From assembly GCA_965262455.1 (NCBI GenBank), contig CBDHFH010000008.1, positions 372,001 through 436,000 on the forward strand: 64,000 nt of DNA, written 5' to 3'. The DNA is from UBA1858 sp965262455 (GTDB taxonomy: Bacteria; Pseudomonadota; Gammaproteobacteria; UBA4575). Below the pieces are notes generated by a model. That model saw nothing but the letters and a program-made list of their open reading frames with translations. It searched no databases and was not told the DNA's origin. Shown here piece by piece: positions 60,097-64,000 of the stretch (position 1 is its first letter; each line of letters opens with the position of its first letter). Position numbers and translations under genes: made by a program.

Positions 60097-60755
60097 GCGA
60101 AAGCGCTAAAAAAGTAGTACTTGATCCTCTGATTGATAACAATCCAATTACGCTGCAAATACTTGGAATATGTTCTGCACTAGCTGTAACAACCACATTG
60201 GGTGCAGCTTTGATAATGTGTTTAGCGTTAACTTCTGTCACTGCATTATCAAATGCTTCAATTAGTATGATACGAGAGCGCATACCAAGCAGCATTAGAA
60301 TCATTGTGCAAATGACGATAATTGCTTCATTGGTAATTGTCGTCGATCAGATATTAAAAGCCTATGCCTATGAGACGAGCAAAACACTGTCCGTCTTCGT
60401 TGGTTTGATTATTACTAACTGTATTGTGTTGGGCCGTGCAGAAGCATTTGCGATGAAAAATCCTGTTGGTATCAGCTTCCTTGATGGTATTGGTAATGGC
60501 CTAGGATATAGCATTGTGCTTATTGTCGTTGCTGTATTCAGAGAACTGTTTGGCTCGGGAACATTATTGGGTTACACCATACTTCCTCTAACTAAAGATG
60601 GGGGCTGGTATGAACCAAATGGCTTGATGCTGTTACCACCTAGTGCATTTTTTATTATTGGCTTGATGATCTGGTTAATAAGAACCTGGCAGCCGAAGCA
60701 AGTTGAAAAGCGCGAATATCAAGTACATCGTGTACATCGTACTGAGACATACTAA
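60093..60755 (+). CDS. nqrD: Na+-translocating NADH:quinone reductase subunit D
   Basis: Six-helix membrane subunit of 220 residues, homologous to RnfE. It opens with DPLIDNNPITLQILGICSALAVTT and contains TNCIVLGRAEAFAMKNPVG, whose cysteine helps to hold the membrane [2Fe-2S]/iron centre between NqrD and NqrE. The order nqrD then nqrE is standard. Confidence 0.96.
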   Translation: MSESAKKVVLDPLIDNNPITLQILGICSALAVTTTLGAALIMCLALTSVTALSNASISMIRERIPSSIRIIVQMTIIASLVIVVDQILKAYAYETSKTLSVFVGLIITNCIVLGRAEAFAMKNPVGISFLDGIGNGLGYSIVLIVVAVFRELFGSGTLLGYTILPLTKDGGWYEPNGLMLLPPSAFFIIGLMIWLIRTWQPKQVEKREYQVHRVHRTETY

Positions 60756-60776
60756 AAGATAACGGGGAACATTCTT

Positions 60777-61385
60777 ATGGAAGCGACACTCAGCTTATTA
60801 ATTAAAGCGATATTTGTTGAGAATCTTGCGTTAGCTTTCTTTCTCGGTATGTGCACTTTTCTTGCCGTATCTAAAAAGATTGAAACAGCGATTGGTTTGG
60901 GTGCTGCGGTTATTGTTGTTCAAGTCATTACTGTGCCTGCTAACAATATTATTTACCAATTTATACTTAAGGAAGGGGCGCTAGCATGGATGGGGTTGCC
61001 TGAAGTTGATCTTAGCTTTTTAGGCTTAATAAGTTACATCGGTGTAATAGCAGCAATGGTACAAATATTGGAAATGGTTTTGGATCGTTTCTTCCCGTCG
61101 TTATACAACGCACTGGGCGTGTTCTTGCCATTGATTACTGTCAACTGCGCCATACTTGGTGGCTCTTTGTTTATGGTGGAGCGTGATTATAATTTTTCTG
61201 AAAGCGTCACCTACGGGATTGGATCAGGCATCGGTTGGGCATTAGCTATTACAGCCCTTGCTGGTATTAGAGAAAAACTTAAATATAGTGATGTACCTGA
61301 TGGCTTGCAGGGCTTAGGTATCACTTTCATTACTGTTGGATTAATGTCGATGGGCTTTATGGCATTTTCCGGAATTCAGTTATAA
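60777..61385 (+). CDS. nqrE: Na+-translocating NADH:quinone reductase subunit E
   Basis: Six-helix subunit of 202 residues, homologous to RnfA. It opens with LLIKAIFVENLALAFFLGMCTFLAVSKK and contains PLITVNCAILGGSLFMVERDY, with the conserved cysteine facing that of NqrD. The C-terminus GLMSMGFMAFSGIQL is typical. It is 17 bases from nqrF. Confidence 0.97.
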   Translation: MEATLSLLIKAIFVENLALAFFLGMCTFLAVSKKIETAIGLGAAVIVVQVITVPANNIIYQFILKEGALAWMGLPEVDLSFLGLISYIGVIAAMVQILEMVLDRFFPSLYNALGVFLPLITVNCAILGGSLFMVERDYNFSESVTYGIGSGIGWALAITALAGIREKLKYSDVPDGLQGLGITFITVGLMSMGFMAFSGIQL

Positions 61386-61402
61386 ACCATGGAAGAACTG
61401 TC

Positions 61403-62626
61403 ATGCTAGAAATTTCTTTAGGTGTTGCCTTCTTTTCAGCAATTGTGGTTTCACTTGTATTAGTAATCTTATTTGCACGTTCCAGATTAGTGTCATCTGG
61501 TAATGTCACAATTACTATTAATGGAGAAAAAGAAGTTACTGCGCCTGTGGGCGGCAAACTTCTAGCAACGCTTGCCAATGCCAACTTGTTTGTTCCCTCG
61601 GCTTGCGGTGGCGGTGGGACATGTGCTCAGTGTCGAGTGAAAATTCACGAAGGAGGTGGCGCGTTACTGCCGACTGAGGAGTCTCACATTACTAAGCGTG
61701 AGGCCTCACAAGGAGATCGACTATCTTGCCAGGTGGCTGTCAAACAAGACATGAACATTGAAGTCCCTGAAGAAGTCTTTGGTGTAAAAAAATGGGAATG
61801 CACAGTTGAGTCTAATGAGAATGTCGCTACGTTTATCAAAAATCTAATTTTAAGATTGCCTGAAGGTGAAGATGTTGATTTTAAAGCGGGGGGTTACATT
61901 CAAATTGAATGCCCACCGCACCTAGTTAAATACTCCGACTTTGATGTGCAAGAAGAATTTCGTGAGGATTGGGATAAATTCAATTTGTGGCAGTATGAAT
62001 CCAAAGTTGATCAAGTGGTGTCTCGTGCTTACTCAATGGCGAACTATCCCGATGAGAAAGGTTTGATTATGCTCAATGTTCGTATTGCTTCGCCGCCGCC
62101 AGGTGCAGGTACCGAGGTACCACCAGGCATCATGTCTTCATATATTTATAGTTTAAAACCTGGAGATAAAGTGATTATTTCTGGACCTTTTGGTGAATTT
62201 TATGCGCGCGATACAAAAAATGAAATGGTCTTTATCGGCGGTGGTGCGGGTATGGCACCTATGCGTTCACATATTTTTGATCAGCTAAAGCGCTTGCATT
62301 CGGATCGCAAAATTTCCTTTTGGTATGGAGCTCGCAGTAAGCGCGAAATGTTTTTTGTAGAAGATTTTGATGGCTTGCAAGAGTCGAATGATAATTTTGA
62401 CTGGCATGTTGCACTATCGGACCCACAAGAAGGTGATGACTGGAATGGCTATACTGGATTTATCCATGAAGTGTTATACGAGAATTATCTCAAAGACCAT
62501 CCCGCGCCAGAAGATTGTGAGTATTATATGTGTGGCCCACCGGTAATGAATGCAGCTGTCATTAATATGCTGAAAGACTTAGGGGTTGAGGAAGAAAATA
62601 TCATGCTTGATGATTTTGGCGGATAA
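61403..62626 (+). CDS. nqrF: Na+-translocating NADH:quinone reductase subunit F
   Basis: NADH-oxidising subunit of 407 residues. An N-terminal membrane helix is followed by a [2Fe-2S] ferredoxin domain (SACGGGGTCAQCRV, with a later Cys in RLSCQV), the FAD site SRAYSMANYPDEKG and the NADH-binding domain (FIGGGAGMAPMRSHIFDQL and the C-terminal CGPPVMNAAVINML). All cofactor motifs are intact. Confidence 0.98.
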   Translation: MLEISLGVAFFSAIVVSLVLVILFARSRLVSSGNVTITINGEKEVTAPVGGKLLATLANANLFVPSACGGGGTCAQCRVKIHEGGGALLPTEESHITKREASQGDRLSCQVAVKQDMNIEVPEEVFGVKKWECTVESNENVATFIKNLILRLPEGEDVDFKAGGYIQIECPPHLVKYSDFDVQEEFREDWDKFNLWQYESKVDQVVSRAYSMANYPDEKGLIMLNVRIASPPPGAGTEVPPGIMSSYIYSLKPGDKVIISGPFGEFYARDTKNEMVFIGGGAGMAPMRSHIFDQLKRLHSDRKISFWYGARSKREMFFVEDFDGLQESNDNFDWHVALSDPQEGDDWNGYTGFIHEVLYENYLKDHPAPEDCEYYMCGPPVMNAAVINMLKDLGVEEENIMLDDFGG

Positions 62627-62637
62627 ATAAGTTTTTT

Positions 62638-62799
62638 ATGACTACATTATTACTCACTATTATTATTTTCTTGGTAATGTTCACTGCTATGATGGTTGGC
62701 GTATTACTTGGTCGCCGTCCAATTCAGGGTTCATGTGGTGGCATTGGTAGCAAATGTTCCTCATGTACAAAACCATGTAGTAAGAAAAAACAATTATAA
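62638..62799 (+). CDS. nqrM: NqrM, NQR maturation protein
   Basis: Small protein of 53 residues, read directly from the sequence. One membrane helix (TLLLTIIIFLVMFTAMMVGV) precedes a cysteine-rich tail with four cysteines (GSCGGIGSKCSSCTKPCSKK). This is the composition of NqrM, which delivers iron to the NqrD/NqrE centre, and it lies directly after nqrF as expected. It starts 11 bases after the nqrF stop codon. Confidence 0.9.
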   Translation: MTTLLLTIIIFLVMFTAMMVGVLLGRRPIQGSCGGIGSKCSSCTKPCSKKKQL

Positions 62800-62817
62800 T
62801 AAATACAGGGTGAATTT

Positions 62818-63222
62818 ATGATTCAATCAATTGCAGTTAAAGATTATATGGTAGCGAGTCTAGTTACATTTACACCCACGATGGATGTCATGGAAGCGAT
62901 TGATGTTTTGGTTAAGAATAGAATCTCGGGCGCACCCGTAATTGATGATCATGGTAATTTAGTGGGTCTTTTGTCAGAAAAAGACTGTATGAAAGTAGCT
63001 ATACAAGCAGGCTATTATGAAGAACTTGGAGGACGTGTCGAAGAATATATGACTAAAGAAGTAATCACAGTAGAGTCAGAATCTAGTGTGTTAGATTTGG
63101 CAAAAATGTTTATGGAGAAAAGTCCTAGACGTTATCCAGTTGTAGAAGATAATCGACTGGTTGGTCAAATAAGTCGTCGTGATGTGCTAAGAGCCTTTAT
63201 GGAAATGAATAATAATTATTAA
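62818..63222 (+). CDS. Two-CBS-domain protein
   Basis: Protein of 134 residues made of a single CBS pair: IAVKDYMVASLVTFTPTMDVMEAIDVLVKNRISGAPVIDDHGNLVGLLSEKD (first repeat) and VEEYMTKEVITVESESSVLDLAKMFMEKSPRRYPVVEDNRLVGQISRRDVLRA (second). CBS pairs bind adenosine nucleotides and act as sensors. It is 18 bases after nqrM and may be co-transcribed, but no direct link to NQR is shown. Confidence 0.88.
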   Translation: MIQSIAVKDYMVASLVTFTPTMDVMEAIDVLVKNRISGAPVIDDHGNLVGLLSEKDCMKVAIQAGYYEELGGRVEEYMTKEVITVESESSVLDLAKMFMEKSPRRYPVVEDNRLVGQISRRDVLRAFMEMNNNY

Positions 63223-63249
63223 TAAGCAGTTTATTAAAGAGCATTTATA

Positions 63250-64000
63250 TTAACTAGCTGCTTTAAAACCAAAGTTCTGAATAATATTTAATTTGGTATC
63301 GTCAGTCACATTGGGTATGTAACTAAAGGCTCTCGTTGCCCCTAACTCGCGCGCATAACTAAGCATAAATCCCATCATCTTTTCAAGTATTGCTTCATTA
63401 GGTAATACTTTTTCAACTTCAATACAATCCAGTACAATAGCATCTTTATCTAGGCTCAGTTCAAGACCATGGTTTTTGTATTTAGCACCCATTTTGCTTA
63501 ACCAACCGTAGCCAACTAATTTATCATTTTCCATCAGTGTGATTAACGTTTCCTCTTTAGAGAATCTATGGGTCGCATCACTCAACAGTGTTTGCATTTC
63601 AAGGCTGCTAGAATAGCCTTGATGAATCAGTAAATCATTGTATTTTTGGATATGCATCATGGTTGAGGGTGTATTATATTCTTCTATATCACTGTTAGAT
63701 AAATCAATATCAAACAAACGAAAGTCTTGATTGGCAGGTGTGGTTTGGTGTTTCGTTTGCAATTTATTTATAACTGTCTGTTTGTCTATGCCTAGTACTG
63801 ATAGCAATGAAAACACACTTGCCTTGGCTTGCTTGATTGCTAGCTGTTTGAATTTAGCTGGCGCACTTGAAAATATAACGGGCCGATACAAAGTATGATG
63901 TCCATTGCAGAATCTTTCTTTGTATTCGTCACCGCCCGGTGTCAGATCAATAAATCGAATCCCTTGTTGTTGCATCAATTCTGCAAGGTAGAGAATAAAA
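63250..64000 (-). CDS. GNAT-type acetyltransferase (BcsL/CelD family), C-terminal part
   Basis: The open frame continues past an internal TTG/ATG at 63978 to the right edge, reading ILYLAELMQQQGIRFIDLTPGGDEYK, so the true start lies outside the window. The GIRFIDLTPGGDEYKERFCN block is typical of the CelD/BcsL acetyltransferases of polysaccharide synthesis. A second acyl-CoA-binding-like half follows (ETLITLMENDKLVGYGWLSKM and AILEKMMGFMLSYARELG). The acceptor is unknown. It ends 27 bases after the convergent CBS-domain gene. Confidence 0.75.
   Translation of the reverse strand, partial: FILYLAELMQQQGIRFIDLTPGGDEYKERFCNGHHTLYRPVIFSSAPAKFKQLAIKQAKASVFSLLSVLGIDKQTVINKLQTKHQTTPANQDFRLFDIDLSNSDIEEYNTPSTMMHIQKYNDLLIHQGYSSSLEMQTLLSDATHRFSKEETLITLMENDKLVGYGWLSKMGAKYKNHGLELSLDKDAIVLDCIEVEKVLPNEAILEKMMGFMLSYARELGATRAFSYIPNVTDDTKLNIIQNFGFKAAS

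Noticed and set aside
63250..63978. Treating the acetyltransferase as a complete 242-residue gene
   Set aside because: The frame continues without a stop to the window edge with family-like sequence, so this is only the C-terminal part.

Overview
The window looks like a chromosomal segment of an aerobic, probably marine, gammaproteobacterial methylotroph. This rests on gene content: a nearly complete tetrahydromethanopterin (H4MPT)/methylofuran formaldehyde-oxidation set, an NAD-linked formate dehydrogenase, a periplasmic methanethiol oxidase, a Na+-pumping NQR complex and a gammaproteobacterial housekeeping backbone (rsgA/orn, nadB/rpoE-rseA-rseB-degP-lepA). Base composition is AT-leaning and looks uniform. 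A Methylophaga-like organism fits best, but this is inference; no methane monooxygenase or methanol dehydrogenase genes lie in the window. I saw no rRNA, tRNA, insertion sequence, prophage or CRISPR array.

Layout. 1-6 kb: tail-specific protease (cut by the left edge), acyl-CoA thioesterase, acyltransferase, cold-shock protein, rsgA, a small cytochrome c and orn. 6-16 kb: nadB facing rpoE-rseA-rseB, a degP/mucD-type protease, lepA, a metallo-beta-lactamase-fold protein and folP. Sigma-E-type promoters stand in front of both rpoE and the protease. 15.6-16.6 kb: two small secreted Tyr/His-rich proteins. 16.7-21.8 kb: two-gene formate dehydrogenase (beta and gamma fused) and a pterin carbinolamine dehydratase-like gene. 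21.8-27.9 kb: a methanethiol oxidase locus (sco / mtoX-sco-diheme peroxidase-tlpA-tlpA-small unknown). 28-39.8 kb: fhcBADC facing RFAP synthase, mtdB, an ATP-grasp gene with a hidden N-terminus, mch, a RimK-like ATP-grasp gene, a CitG-like gene and fae. 40-46.9 kb: a zinc-finger/PTPS-domain protein, a HisA-like protein and a tightly overlapping operon whose products resemble methylofuran and H4MPT biosynthesis enzymes (MfnD-, MfnF- and MfnE-like, PabB), ending in an SrkA-type kinase. 46.9-54.1 kb: type IV pilus minor pilin operon fimU-pilV-pilW-pilX-pilY1-pilY2-like-pilE. 54.7-56.3 kb: a DUF1223 protein and a cation diffusion facilitator. 56.8-63.2 kb: nqrABCDEF-nqrM and a CBS-domain protein. 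The right edge cuts a GNAT-type acetyltransferase.

The genes form a coherent C1 route. MtoX would turn methanethiol into formaldehyde, H2S and H2O2; Fae, MtdB, Mch and Fhc oxidise formaldehyde to formate; FDH makes CO2 and NADH; NQR takes the electrons to quinone and pumps Na+. The neighbouring biosynthetic genes supply pABA, the H4MPT head group and parts of methylofuran.

The points I find most worth checking are: (1) the ATP-grasp gene after mtdB, whose first 32 or more residues lie upstream of every ATG/GTG/TTG and appear to start at AUU; (2) the extended mtoX locus with its structured leader, internal terminator, odd Sco protein and two TlpA-like proteins; (3) a PTPS-like protein with a zinc-finger N-terminus and a changed metal site; (4) two perfect palindromes directly in front of fae; (5) a SrkA-type kinase translationally coupled to cofactor biosynthesis.
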